64,000 bases of DNA from Oxyruncus cristatus (Eukaryota; Chordata; Aves; Passeriformes; Cotingidae): contig VXAY01002887.1 of NCBI GenBank assembly GCA_013399855.1, positions 131,981 to 195,980 of the forward strand, in the 5' to 3' direction. A program made the position numbers and the translations under genes. The notes beneath the pieces are model-generated. The model was not told the origin of the DNA and did no database searches. It was given only the letters and a program-made list of their open reading frames with translations. Shown one piece after another: positions 48,901 through 63,900 of the stretch. Positions within the stretch are counted from its first letter, which is position 1; every line of letters starts with the position of its first letter.

Positions 48901-51900
48901 CTGAATGGAATGGAAGGATCTCAGTAACAAGTTTCATGCCCCTTGGCTTCCCATTTCCCATCAGTACAGCCAGAAACTCTGTCTGGCTGCAGTACCCAAA
49001 TACAAGCATATTAAGAAATAATTCTTACCGTTTTCATCTCTGGTCATGATATAGCCTGAAGACTGTGAAGGCGGGCTGATTGTACCAACAGCATTTCTTG
49101 CAAGCACTCTGAATTCATATCGGTCACCTGCACAGAGTCCCGTAACTGTATACTGGCATTCACTGACATCAGTAAAGTTACACCGAAGCCAACGGTCTGT
49201 ACTTCCTTGCCGTTTCTCTATGCTGTAAGCCACAATCTTACTGCCCCCATCTCGCAGTGGGGGGGTCCATTTCAGGGTGACTGTTTCCCTAGTGACATCA
49301 ATGTAATCAGGAGTACCAGGCGGGTCTGAAAGGAAAATAATGAAGATTTATTTTTATTACTGCTCACCACAGTCTACAAGAATAGAATTTTCTTGGATGA
49401 GTGATTGATCATTCACTTACCCACTGGAGACACTGCCAAAGTAAATTTGCTTGGCTCGCTAGCTCGGCTTAGACCTGCAGCGTTTTCAGCATATACTTGG
49501 AACTGGTAATCCAGGCCCTCAAGCAGTCCAGTAATCCTGTATTCTCTGCTTGATATTAATGCAACATTAACCTTCTGCCACAAAATACTGTTTCTTTCCT
49601 TCTTTTCAACATGGTATCCAATAATCTCTGAACCACCATCATAAACAGGAGCATCCCAAGATATGGTCATTCCATCAGCGGTTATATTGTATACGACCGG
49701 CTTGCCTGGGGCACCTGGTGGTCTAAACTGATGCTTTGCCACAACATCTGCTGAGACAAGAGGTGGGCTCACTCCATATCTATTTTCTGCACGCACTCTG
49801 AACTGATATTCAGTGTCTTTAACAAGGTTTGGCACTTTGAAGGTTGTTCTTGCAGCACTTGAACACACCAGCTTCCAGTTCATTTGTGAGGTTTCTCTCT
49901 TCTCAATACTGTATCCAGTAATTTCTCCTCCCCCATCATCCTCAGGAGCTTCCCATGACAAAACTACACTATCTGCTTTGATTTCATCTAGTCTTAAAGG
50001 TGCTTTCGGCTTAGATGGAGGACCAAGAGTGATAACAGTAATTGTGAATGATTTTCTGCAGACTACATTATCAAGAATTAAAGTATATTTGCCACCATGC
50101 TCCTTTTTCACATTCTTGATGCTTAAGCTTATCTTGTTTTCAGTTTTCTTGAAACGGAGTTGTTCTGTTTCTTTAAGAGGGAGGTTGTCCTTGAGCCAGC
50201 TCATTGATGGCTTAGGTTTACCTTTATAGGGCAATTCAATGTGCAGGTTATGTCCAATTCTTACTGCAATCTGTCCTCCAGGAATATCAGAAAGGTCAGC
50301 CTCAGGTGTTATTATAAGTTCCTTCACTGTAATGGGTCCAACAGTAACAGAGTCACTCATGCCTTTTTCATTTTTAGCAAAGACTCTGAATTCCATGACA
50401 GAAAGCTCCTTAAGTTTTTCAACCACAAATTCACAGCTCTTGCTTGTGCCTGCATATGTCCATTCTTTTTCGTCCTGAAGTTTCTTCTCAATAACATAGT
50501 CTGATATAATGCTACCACCATCATAGTCAGGTTTGCTCCACTGCAACGAAACAGAACTCTTTGTAGAATCTTTCATTGCTAGGTCTTTTACAGGTCCAGG
50601 TACATCTGCAGCTTTCACTGGTTCAGATGTCTCACAAGGTTCGCCCAGTCCAATTTCATTTTCAGCAAGAACACGGAAGAAGAATGCAGTCTTCTCTGAC
50701 AGGTTAGTTAGCTTAAAGGTGGTATTAGAACATTTTGTTGTAACAGTTGACCAGGCCCTCTTTGTAGCATCTCTTTTTTCAACAACATAATTAGTTATTT
50801 CAGAACCACCATTAATAAGAGGTGGCTCCCATACCAGTGTAACTGTGCCACGAGAAACATGCTTAAGCTGCAGCTTCTGGCAAGCAGAAGGTGTGTCAAG
50901 TACTTTTACATTCACAAATGATGATTTTGCTTCTCCAACTCCATTTTCAATTGTAAGAACATATTTTCCTGTATCGTTTCGGGTAACTTGAGGAATAGTA
51001 AGTAGTGTAGATGATTCTGTGTTCTGAATTATATATCTTTCATCAGTTCCAAGATTCTTGTCACCCTTTCTCCATGTGACTGTTGGAGGAGGTCTTCCTT
51101 TAAATGGAATCATTATTTCCACATCTTCACCTGCTTTAGCAACAATAGATGTCCGGAGAGCAACATCCAGATCAATCTCTGGTGCCACTGTGGAAATAAA
51201 GAAAAATCAATAATGCCTACTTGGAATGTTAAATAAGAAATGGTTTTAAAAACAAACAAACAAACAAACAAACAACCAAAACCCCCACAGAAAAATGATA
51301 AATCACTAAAAAGTACAGTACCAAGAATATCTTTAGCTTGAACGGGTTCCATCATTTCAATAGGCTCTCCTTGTCCAGCACAATTCACAGCAGACACACG
51401 GAAATAATAATTAACACTTGGCTGAAGGTGTGATACAACATACTCGGTTGTTCTCACTTCTCCCTTAGTACTAACTACGGTCCATTCTTGCTCTTCGCCT
51501 TCCCTTTTCTCCACCACGTAGTTGGTAACTGGGCTTCCTCCATCATAAGCAGGTTTAATCCAGCCAAGGGTGACAGATGTCTTGGTTGTATCCACAACCT
51601 TCAGCTTTGTTGGTGAGCCTGGCTTATCTGTTAATGATAATTTAGAGGGAAAGAACACCAATCAGAACCCATATTTAAAATTAATCATAAAGAGGAAGAA
51701 AATATGCCTTCTGTTATACTGGTGCAATCCCACACTAATTGCTCATTGTTCATTGATTTCTAACCAACTGGAAATAATGCATGTTGTATCTTACCAATAG
51801 GATCTGCAGCTTTGTAGAAGTCAGAAGCTTCAGAGAACGGACCTTGTCCAGCTGCATTGACAGCACAAACTCGGAAATGATATTCGCTGTTTTCAATCAG

Positions 51901-54900
51901 ACCTGTTACTTTCTGTCTGGTGTCCCGAATACTTTCTTTAGTAACCTTGAACCAGCTCAGACTCTTCTTGTCACGCTTCTCAAGAAAATATCCTGATATT
52001 TCACTGCCTCCATCAACTGTGGGCCTATTCCAGACAACGGTCATAGAATTCTTGGTTATCTTTGTGACTTCTGGTACACTAGGTGGTCCAGGTGTAACTG
52101 ATAAAAAAATTATATGTCAGTAGATCAGTACTAGTTAACAATAATACACAAGACAATTCAGTAGTGTAAGTTATTTTATATGTTTCTTACCAAATGAATT
52201 TTTGGCTATAACAGGTTCAGATTCGAGTGGATCACCAATTCCAAACTTGTTCACACCACGGACACGGAACAAATATTCATTTCCTTTGATGAGTTTTGTT
52301 GTAGTTATGATGCATCCCTCCAGTTTTTCAGAAATTAAAGACCAAACAACTCGACTTGTCTCCCGCTTTTCAACAACATAGTGTGTTACAGGCGCACCAC
52401 CATCATCTGCTGGTGGGTCCCACATTATTGTAATCTTTTCAGCAGTGACTGTCTTAAACTGTATTGGTCCAGTTGGAGGTCCTGGCTTGTCTGTGAAAGG
52501 CAGAAGAAAGAAGATGTTAAGTATTTATTACTGAGGTATTGTTCAATAGTAAAAATACAGTCGCATCTCAAGACATACCAAGTATCTGTACTCTAATGTG
52601 GGCTGATGCTGAACCCATGGCATTCTTTAGTTTTAATTCATAGGTGCCACTGTTGAGTCGATTTGCATCCTTGATGAGTATAGAAGCAAATTCTGTTGTG
52701 TTTTCAAAAGACACTAGTGCACTGGTTTGTACCTCGTTGCCATTTTTGAACCACTCAATTGTGGGTATAGGCTTGCCTGAGATGCCTAGTTTTAGCTTAA
52801 CTGAAGTTCCTGCTTTGTATTTCACCACTTCTGTATATTCTGGTGGTACATCAATTTCAGGTGCACCTTAAGGAAAAAATAATAAGTTAAAAACATGCTT
52901 ATTTTAGCCCTGAATTTAATAAACACCAAAATAATAGTACTTTACTTAAGATAATATTTACAGGAATTTGATAAATACAGATCAAATATAGCATATATAA
53001 TTTAAATTATAAACCTAGAAAAAGTTAGAACCAAGACAAGACAATCACATGTATAAATATAATCACTTTGGCTGTGAGGCATGGGCAGACTTCTGTTGCT
53101 CAGGGAATAGATACCATAAGACTTTAAAAATGCAGATGCAGCCAAAGATGTTCATTACAATCATGCCCAAATGCTCACAGTCATTCAAGCTTCTTGAATC
53201 AATCCCTGCAAACTAGCCTTCCATATTTAAAAGACTGTGTATCTACAAAACAGTACTGCCTTTAACCTTTCCAATGCCCCAAAATGATTGCAAAACACTT
53301 ACCGTATGTATCAACGCATGTGATAGGACCCACAACATCTGAGGGATTACTGATGGAACCAACGGCATTCTTAGCAAAGACACGGAATTCATACCGGGAA
53401 TTCTGTGTCAGGCCAGATACTGTGAACTGAGTCTCAATAACATTGGTGAAGCTTGCTTTTGTCCATCTGCCATCTGGAAGATCACGTTTTTCTACGATGT
53501 ATCCGGTGATCTTGCTACCACCATCAAATGCTGGCTTCTGCCAGGAGAGAGTGATAGCGGTCTTGGAAATATCTGAGACACGGACATTTCTCGGTGGTTC
53601 TGCAGTAGGAAACATAAGAATATTGCCAATGAATAACAGCTGGTTTGAAGATTGGCTTACTGTACAGAACAGACTATCATAGGGAATACAAAATGGTTGG
53701 GCTTCTTTATTTTCCAGAGAATACATACCACAAGCATCAATTGCAAGGACTGGATCAGAAGCACGACTTGCTTTTCCAATGCCAGCTGCATTTTCTGCAT
53801 AAACTCTAAATTCATAGATAAGGCCAGCGCTGATGGTGGTGACTTTGAAATGAGTGGTACGAATCAGGGTCTTGTTAGCCTTCTGCCATAATATGCTATT
53901 CCTGTCTTTCATTTCCAGGTGGTATCCAATGATAGCATTGCCACCATTAGTGACCGGTTCATGCCATCCAACAGTAATACTCTCTCGGGTGACATTAGTG
54001 ACCCATGGTGTAGAAGGAGGGCCAGGGGTAGCTGATGATATCAAAAGAAGTGGTTAATTGTTAACAAAATTACATTTTCAACATCATAGCATAAAAACGT
54101 CAACTTATACCACAAGAAGCATGTTACTCACTGTAAGGAAGCTTGACCACCACGCACTGTGAGTCTATGTGGTCACTGATGCCAAAGCGGTTCTCAGCCT
54201 TGATGCGGAACTGGTATTCTTCTCCTGTCGTGAGCCTCATAACTTTGATTACAGTTCTAGCAACAGTTGCAGACACTTCAGACCAAGCTGCAGTACTCGT
54301 TTCTCTTTTCAGTACAATATAGTTGGTAACTTGACTTCCACCATCATAAGCTGGTGGTTGCCATCTGAGCGTTACGCTCTCCTCAGTGACATCGCTAAGG
54401 ACAACAGGACCAACAGGAGGACCAGGTCTATCCAGCACAACAATATTAACAAATGATTTTGTGGTGCCACTTGAATTGGCAGCAGTAATGTCATATCTGC
54501 CAGCATCAGCAGCCACACTTTCTCTAAGGTTAATGACAAGACTTTCTGCAGTGGTTTCTGTGTGAAATCTCATGGTGGGTTTGAGTGGAACACCATCTCT
54601 AGACAATGTCACCTTTGGCATTGGTTTTCCAGAAACTGGAATTTCAACTTTCAGGTTTGATCCTGATCTAACATATACAGTGTTATGAGGGAAGCCTTTC
54701 ATGTCAATCTCAGGAGATTCTGAAAAAGAGAACAGTTTCAAACCATTAAAAAAATGTTCTGTCTTTTAAAATATAAATGCAATTGCATGTGTATCAACTT
54801 CTGTCTCATGTCAGGAAGCATACCTAATTGTTCTTTAACTGTAATGGGGAGCAGTAGTTCCTTAGGATCACTTAAACCAGCTTGGTTTTCTGCATACACC

Positions 54901-57900
54901 CTGAAGAAATAGTCAGTGTTCTCCTTAAGACCATGGACAACATGATGCGTTGTCTTTACAACTGCACACTTAACCCATTTTTGCTGTCCTTTCTCCAGAG
55001 CTTCAACGAGGTAGCTCACAATTCTGCTTCCGCCATCGTGTTCTGGTTTTAGCCATGAAAGAGAAACACTGTCCTTTGTGACATTTGTTACTCCTAGTTT
55101 TTCTGGTGGACTGGGTTTTTCTGAGAAGAAAAGTGCAACAGGTTAAACAATATAAAAAGTATTGACTTTTTATATTAGTAATTACACAGGAATGCCATCT
55201 GGATCAAATTTTTATATTTTACAAATTTGTGTATTAGAAACACTTTAGGTAGAATGCAAGTAGAATTTAAAATTCAAGCTATTATTTAGCCCTTTTTCAT
55301 TTATTAAACCACAGACAAACGTACAAAAAAAAATTACCTATTTTACTGTTAGTGGATTTAAAACATTTTTACGTTATTTTGAAATAAAAAGTTTTAAGCA
55401 TAGTAAGCATTAACAAATATTTTTTCACAGTAAGACATACCTGTTATTTTTGTTCCCTCCTTGGTCTCCGAAGGCACTCCAACACCATACTCATTTTCTC
55501 CAGAGACCCGGAAGTAATAAATGCCACCTTCTTGCAAACCAGTCACTTTGTAGGACAGGCGATGACAATTGTTTGTCACAGTGACCCATGCTTTTTTGCT
55601 AGCTTCTCGCTTTTCAATAACATAGTTCTTTACAGGTGCTCCGCCATCATTTTCAGGAACATCCCAGGACAACACAGCAGATTCTTTAGTTATGTCTTTT
55701 GTTGCAATATTAGATGGTGGGCCGGGAGTATCAAGAACTTTGACAATTAAAGTCAATGTAGCAGTGTTCAGGATGTTTTGCAGTGTTAATGTGTATTTTC
55801 CAGAATCATTCCTTGTTGCTTTTTCAATAGTGAGAGATGTACAATTATCTGAAGTGTCAATGCTTGCTCGTACACGGAGATCAGTGTCTGCTTTGTTCCA
55901 TGTTACATTTGGGACTGGTTTGCCTCTGAAAGGAACAGTCATTGTGAATGACCCACCAGCCTTTACAATTAAAGTCTTCCGCATTTCACTGTCAATATCA
56001 AACACAGGTTCTTCCTCTCTTTCTTTTGCCAGCTGAGGTTCTGAGACATCACTTGGTTCACTGACACCCATTTTGTTAATGGATTTCACTCTAAAAACAT
56101 ACTCAGAGCCTGATACTAATCCACTTATAGTATATTCTGTGCCTCTTAAATTCTGAATAGCAGTTGTCCAGTCAGTTTCATCAGTTTTCTTGTATTCAAC
56201 AGTGTATCCTGTTACTGGGGCACCTCCATCAAACAGTGGCTTTGTCCAACCAATTGTGATATTTGACCTTGTAGAATCCACAATCTTAGGTTTAGATGGG
56301 GGTGATGGCAAGAAGATTGGATCTTCTGCTTTAATCAATGGTGTAGTTTCACTTGGGAGACTGAGGCCAGCAGCATTTTCTGCATAAACCCGGAATTCAT
56401 ATTCACATCCTTCACGGAGACCAGATGATTTCACTCTTAAATCATAAACTGGCTTTTTGTTTACACGGATCCATCTTAGGCTGGTTTTCTCCCGTCTTTC
56501 AATTACGTAGCCAGAGATCTCACTGCCTCCATCAGACTCAGGTCTTGCCCAGCACAGAGTTATCGAATCTTTGCTCACACTGGTAATCTCTAAAGATGTA
56601 GGTGGACTTGGAACTGTAAATGGGTCTAGGGCTTTGACAGCAACACTTTCTAGAGGCTCACCAACACCATATTTGTTAACTCCCATCACTCTGAAAATAT
56701 ACTCATTACCCTTCAGTAATTTCATCACTTTACAGGATGTTGTTCTAAGCTCTCCTTCACAAAGTGTCCATGCAATTCTGCTGGTCTCACGTTTTTCCAC
56801 GATATAATAATCAATTTCTGCACCACCATTTTCTTGAGGGGGTCCCCATGATAAATAGCACTTTTCAGCAGTAAGGCCTTTTATTTCTAATGGGCCTGCA
56901 GGTGGGCCAGGTCTATCAAGCACTTTGCAATTAATTGCCAAAGATTTTGTTCCTGCAACATTCTGTAATGTTAGTACATATTGTCCTGAATCACTTCGGA
57001 TACAGTCCTTAATGGTTATTGCAGTTGTAAAATCTGTTGAGACTATTTCGACTCTAGCTTTTCCTTCAAGCTCCTTGCCATCCTTTGTCCATGAAACCAC
57101 TGGTATTGGCCGACCTGCAATATCGGCATTGACTTTAAACACTTCTCCAGCTTTCACAACTACAACATCCCTGAATTTGGCATCCATCATAATTCTTGGA
57201 GCCTCTAAATCATCTTTTACAGTCACAGGTCCAGTTGATTCAGATGGCTGACTGAAGAGTCCAGCAGCATTCTTTGCAATCACACGGAATTCATATCGCT
57301 GGTCTTCTGTAAGTCCACCTACATCAAAGTATGTTTCTTGCACATTAGTAAAATTACATTTTAGCCAGCGACCATCTGGCATCTCTCTGCGTTCAATAAT
57401 ATATCCTGTTACTTTAGCTCCACCATCATATTCTGGTTTAGCCCACTTCAGTGAGACAGATGTTCTTGTAATATTAGTAACTTCTGGTTGACCAGGAGGA
57501 TCACATGGATCTCTTGCAGCAACTGGTTCACATGATTTACTGCATTTGCCTATTCCAGCAATGTTTTCTGCATACACACGATATTCATACATCAGTCCTT
57601 CATCAAGACCTGTAACTTTCATTTGTGTATCAGTTATAAGGCTCTTGTTGACTTTTGTCCAAAGAATGCTGCTTCTTTCCTTACGCTCCAAGTGATATCC
57701 TAGAACTACGCTACCTCCATCATTAACTGGTACCTGCCAAGTTACAATCATGAAAGCTTTAGTTGCATGTGCTACATGAGGAGTACCAGGTGGACCTGGA
57801 GGTTTAAATGGATACTCTGCTACAACGGAAGGAGAATTAGTGTAACTGCTTTTCCCGTAGCGGTTTTCTGCACAAACACGGAACTGATATTCAGATCCAG

Positions 57901-60900
57901 TGATGAGTCGAGGTACTTTAATTGATGTTCTTGCAACTGCTGCAGATACTACCTCCCATGTTGTTGTGGTAGTGTCTCTCTTCTCCACAATGTAATTGCT
58001 AATATGGCACCCACCATCATATTCTGGAGGTTTCCAAGACAGTGTTACACTATCAGCACTAACTTCATCAATATGAACATCAGTTGGTGGCCCTGGTCTG
58101 TCAAGAACAACTACAGTTAAAGAAGCTGTTGTTGATCCGGCAGTATTTGAAAGATGTAATTCATAATGTCCCAAATCTTCATTTGAAGCTTCCTTGATGG
58201 ACAGTGAAGTTGAAGTCTTTGATGTCTGAACATTTACCCTGGTTGTCTCTTTTAAGGGATTCCCATCCTTCTTCCAGCTAACAGTTGGAAGAGGTCGTCC
58301 TCTGAATGGAATGTCGATCTTAAGATCATCTCCAGCTTTCACAGTGAATGTGTTGAAAAGAAGTTCAACAGATGGCTGGATTTCAATATCTTTTGCAATG
58401 ACCGGGACACCAAGTTCCCTTGGATCACTTTTTCCTTTTTCGTTAACAGCAATCACTCTGAAACTGTACTCTTCTCCCATACTTAAGCCTGTTATTGTTG
58501 CTTCTAATGTTTTCACCTGTGTGCATGCACTCCATTTTACACTTCCTTTAGTTTGCATTTCTACTATATAACCAGTAATTTTACTGCCACCATCGCTCTC
58601 TGGCTTTTCCCATTTAATTGAAACAGAGTTGCGAGTCACATCAACAAGAATGACCTTTGCAGGTGGAGAAGGTGGTTCAGACACCTTAATTGGGTCAGCT
58701 GTTTCTGCTGGTAAGCCAACCCCATATTCATTTACAGCTAGAACACGGAAGTAATAACTACATCCTTCTTGCAGTTGAGTAATCTTGAAGGAATTCTTAG
58801 TGCAGTTGCTTGTAACTGTGGCATATGCCTTTCTTGTGGATTCTCGCTTTTCAACTACATAATTGGTAATTTTAGCTCCGCCATCAATAAGTGGTGGTTC
58901 CCAGGCTAAAGTTACAAAATCTTTTTTCACTTCTCTGATTGTCAGGTTTACAGGTGCACTAGGTGTATCAAGCACTCTGACATTAACAAAAGCTGATTTT
59001 TTGCCACTGTTGTTCTCTAATGTAAGATTGTATCTACCACTATCAAATCTATTGACATTGTCAATGACCAGCATTGTATAGGAACTGGTAACTTCAATCT
59101 GAGCTCGCTCACTGATTGTTCCATCTGCTTTCTCCCATTTAACTTCAGGTTCTGGTCTTCCTTTGATGGTGACAAACAGGCGTAATGTACCACTAGCACG
59201 TACGGTGACTACTTTTCTGAGATCTGCATCAAGTTCAATTTCAGGAGGTTCAACCTTGTCCTCTGCTAAGACTGCACCAGGTATAGTAGCAGGTTCTCCC
59301 ACTCCTTCTGAGTTGATGGCACAGATGCGGAAGTTATACTCCTGATTCTCTTTTAGTTTGGTCACGGTGAACTGTTTTGCTTGTAGGCCTGTTGGTGGGG
59401 TGCAGGTAGTCCATTCATCAGCGGCAGCTTCTTTTACTTCTACTACATATCCCTTAACAGGAGCACCACCATCATAAATAGGCTTACTCCAGGCAAGGGA
59501 AACTGATGACCTGGAAGTATCTGTAACCTTTGGATTGGTGGGTGGACCTGGTGGATATAATACATCACAAGCACGATAGAAAATGGATGGCTCACTGGGT
59601 TCCCCTACCCCTGCAGCATTTTCAGCAGAAACTCTAAATTCATAGAAATGTCCATCAGTAAGACCTGTTACTCTGAATCGCAGGTCTGTCAGCCTTTTCT
59701 TATTGCATTTGGTCCACCGGATACCGTCTTTGTCTCGTTTTTCAAGGATGTAACCTTCAATTTCAGCTCCTCCATTGTCTTCTGGGCGTCCCCATGTCAC
59801 CACCATAGAATCTTTTGTGATTGCTGAAACTTCAGGTGTTGAAGGAGGACCAGGGGGTTTGTATGGATTACGAGCCACAATTGGTTCAGATTCCAAGGGC
59901 TCTCCAATTCCATATTTATTCACTGCCATTACACGGAAAATGTACTCATTGCCAGGAAGGAGTCTTGTTACTTTGAGGTTAAGAGCCTGCACTTCTGTTG
60001 CTACTTGTGTCCATGAAAGTCTGCTTGTCTCTCTCTTCTCAATGATATAATGTGAAATATTAGAACCACCATCATGTAATGGTGGAGCCCATGACAAGTA
60101 GCACTTTTCTGCAGTGACACCTGTAACCTTCAAAGGTCCTTCTGGAGGTCCTGGTCTGTCAAGCACTTTTACAGTGATTGGTATAGATTTGGTGCCACCA
60201 ACATTTTTGAGGTTAAGAGTATAGTGACCTCCATCTACTCTTATACAGTCTTTGACAGTGAGAGTTGTTTTCTGAATGGTAGATTTAATTTCCATTCTTG
60301 CAGTTGCTTCTTCAAGGTCTTTACCATCTTTTGACCATGAAACGTCAGGAATAGGTTTGCCATGGATATCAGCTTCAAGAACAAAGGTTTCTCCAGCACG
60401 AACAACAATGACATCTCTGTATTTAGGATCCAGTGAAGCCCCTGGTGCTTCAATTTCATCTCTGGCAGTAATGGGCCCTGTACTTTCAGATGGTTCACTC
60501 AAGCAACCTGCTGCATTTCTTGCAATTACTCTGAACTCATATTGTTGGTTTTCAACAAGACCACTTACTGTAAACTCTGTTTCTAACACATTTGTAAAGC
60601 TGGCTTTCATCCAGCGACCATCTGGTAGTTCTTTCTTTTCTACAATATAACCAGTTATTTTGCTTCCACCATCGTATTCTGGTTTTTTCCATTGCAGTGT
60701 AATATTACTTCTTGTAACAACAATGGCCTCTGGGCGGCCAGGTGGGTCACAAGGATCTCGGGCAACATACAGTTCTGATACTTTGCTGACTTTGCCAATG
60801 CCAACAATGTTTTCAGCAGAAACTCTGAACTCATATTCAAGACCTTCTTCAAGGCCGTCTGTTTTATATTTGGTGTCAGTAATGAGTGACTTGTTCTGTT

Positions 60901-63900
60901 TTGTCCAAAGAATGCTGTTCTTATCTTTACGCTCAAGATGGTAGCCAAGAACTTTGCTTCCTCCATCATTAACCGGTTCATGCCACTGTACAATCATGTG
61001 GTCTTTGGAAGTTGCTGTTACAAATGGGGTTCCCGGTGGTCCAGGCACTTTGTAGGGGTATTGCACAACAATTGGTTTAGAAGCCAGAGGAGAGCTCTTT
61101 CCATATCTATTTTCAGCAGTAATCCTGAACTGGTATTCAGTACCTGTTTTAAGCTTTGTTGCTTTGATAGTTGTTCTTGCAACAGTTGCTGACACAATGC
61201 TCCATGTGGTAGTGCTTGTGTCACGCTTTTCTACTATATAGTTGCTTATCTGACAGCCACCAGTATAATCAGGTGGATCCCATGATAAAACAACAAAGTC
61301 TGCACTAACTTCGTCAAATCGGACAGGTCCTCGTGGTGGGCCAGGCTTTTCCAGTACAATTATGCTCAGGTGCTCTGTTGCTGTACCTGCTGCATTTGTT
61401 GCTGTTACTGTATATTTACCAAAGTCTTCCTTGTTGCTTTCTTTAATATGTAAGATAGTTGATGTTGATGTATCCTGAATATTTAACCTGGTTGTCTGTT
61501 TCAGTGGCTGCTCATCTTTTGTCCAAGTAATAGTAGGTTTGGGTCTACCTATAAATGGTACTTCTACCTTTAGATCTTCTCCAGCTTGTACACTGTATGT
61601 ATTAAACATCAGTTTGAAACTTGGCTCAATTGTCAAGTCTTTAGCTATCACAGGAATTCCAAGTGCTCTAGGATCACTTTTCCCTTTTTCATTGTAGGCA
61701 ATCACACGGAATTGATATTCCTGTCCTGGACTCAAACCAGACACCACTGCATTGCACGTTTTGGACTCACTAACAACACTCCATTTTTCTGTTCCTTTAG
61801 GCAGCATTTCAACAATGTATCCCAAAATTCTGCTACCTCCATCATGCTCAGGTTTTTCCCATGTAAGTGATGCACTTCTCTGAGTCACATCAGTGAGTAA
61901 TACTTTCCCAGGAGGCAGAGGTGGCTCTGAGGCTTTGACAGCATCCCTGGTTTCAACTGGAACACCAATTCCAAATTCATTTTCAGCCATAACTCTGAAG
62001 TAATAAATTGCTCCTTCTGTAAGATTTTCAACTTTAAAACTTGTCTTGCCACACTTAGCACTTACATTTGCAAATGCCTTCCTGGTTGACTCGCGCTTAT
62101 CTATTACATAGTTCTTTACCTTTGCACCACCATCAATAATGGGCGGTTCCCAAGACAGTACAGCAGAATCCTTCTTTATATCCTTTACCACTAAGTTTTG
62201 TGGTGGTCCTGGTGTGTCCAAGACTTTAACTGTAACAAATGCAGATTTAGAACCACTGCTGTTCTCCAACTTAAGAATATACTTTCCAGCATCATTTCTA
62301 TCACAGTTGTCAATTGAAAGTTGTGTGAAGTTTATGCCTTTATCAATCTGAACTTTTTCTGTGAATTCACCTTCTTCTCGGGACCATGTGATATCTGGTG
62401 TTGGTCGTCCCCTGAACGGTATGTGAATCCTAGCAGACCCACCAGCTCTAACCACTATCCCCTTCCTTAGCTCTGAATCAATATCAAGTTCTGGAGCTTC
62501 AAGTTTGTCTTCTGGTTTAATAGTGCCAGGAACTGATGCAGCCTCTCCTACACCAATCTTGTTGAGAGCACACACTCGTAATTTGTATTCTTGATGTTCA
62601 GTAAGCTTTTTGATTTCAAATCTAGTGGCACGTATACCTGTTTGTGGTGTAACAAGCGACCATTCATCTTCATCTGCCTTACAGATTTCTACTAGGTATC
62701 CCTGGATTTCACAACCACCATCATAAATAGGTTTACTCCAACCAAGTGTAACTGAATTTTTGGTGGTATCCACAACATGGGTATTTGTAGGAGGGCCAGG
62801 CTTGAACATTGGGTCACAAGCTTTAAAGTAAGGAGAAACTTGGCTTGGTTCACCTACTCCAGCAGCATTTTCAGCAGAAACTCTAAATTCATAGTCATGA
62901 TCCTCTGTTAATCCTGTAACTCTTAATCGCAAATCTGTAATTCGGCGTTTATTGCATTTTATCCATCTGATGCCTGCTCGGTCTCTCTTTTCTACAATGT
63001 AACCTATGATTTCACTACCGCCATCGCTATCTGGCCGGGTCCAGCAGACAGTCATAGAATCCTTTGTGATGTTGGTAATTTCCAAGGCCTTCGGTGGTCC
63101 AGGAACCACAAATGGATTTTTCATCATCACTGGCACAGATTCTAATGGCTCACCAACCCCATATTTGTTAACTGCCATAATACGGAAGACATACTCATTT
63201 CCTTCCAAGAGTTTTGTTACTTTCAGCATTGTAGGTAAAACCTCTGAAGAAACCACAGTCCATGCCAAGCGACTAGTTTCTCTCTTCTCTACAATATAAT
63301 GAGAAATATCACTGCCACCGTCATGAAGAGGAGGAGCCCACGCCAATGCACATTTTTCAGCTGTGACTCCTGTCACTTGGACTGGCCCCTCTGGAGGTCC
63401 TGGCCTGTCCAGGACTTTTACATTTACTGTAACTGTCTTTGTTCCAGCAACGTTAGAGGCTTCTAAAATGTACTGTCCACCATCAACTCTAATAGCATCT
63501 TTTACAACTATTAATGCACTGAAATCTGTGTTCTTTATTTCACGTCTAGAAGTTTCCTCAAGCTCTTTATCTCCTTTGTACCACTTAATGGTTGGTAGTG
63601 GCTTTCCATGAACATCAGCCTCAAGTCTGAATGTTTCACCAGCATTTACAACAATTGTGTCTTTGTACTTCGGATCCATTGAAATTCGTGGAAGTTCAAC
63701 TTCATCCCTTGCTGTTATTGGACCTGTACTATCAGAAGGTTTGCTTATTGCACCTGCAGCATTCTTTGCAATTACTCTAAATTCGTATCTTTGGTCTTCA
63801 GTAAGCCCTGTTACAGTGAACTGAGTTTCAATGATATTTGTGAAGCTGGCTTTCATCCAGCGACCATCTGGTAAGTCACGTTTCTCTACGATATAACCAG

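Larger units (their letters stand above)
49029..52866 (-). repeat. TTN: Titin C-zone super-repeat d
   Basis: Positions 1-4 are on single exons (w6-w9), 5-10 fused in w10, and 11 in w11. The domain order is identical to copies a-c. Confidence 0.88.
53303..57212 (-). repeat. TTN: Titin C-zone super-repeat c, partly split by introns
   Basis: Positions 1-6 lie in w1, then 7 (w2), 8-9 (w3), 10 (w4) and 11 (w5). It marks the transition from the giant exon to single-domain exons. Confidence 0.88.
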
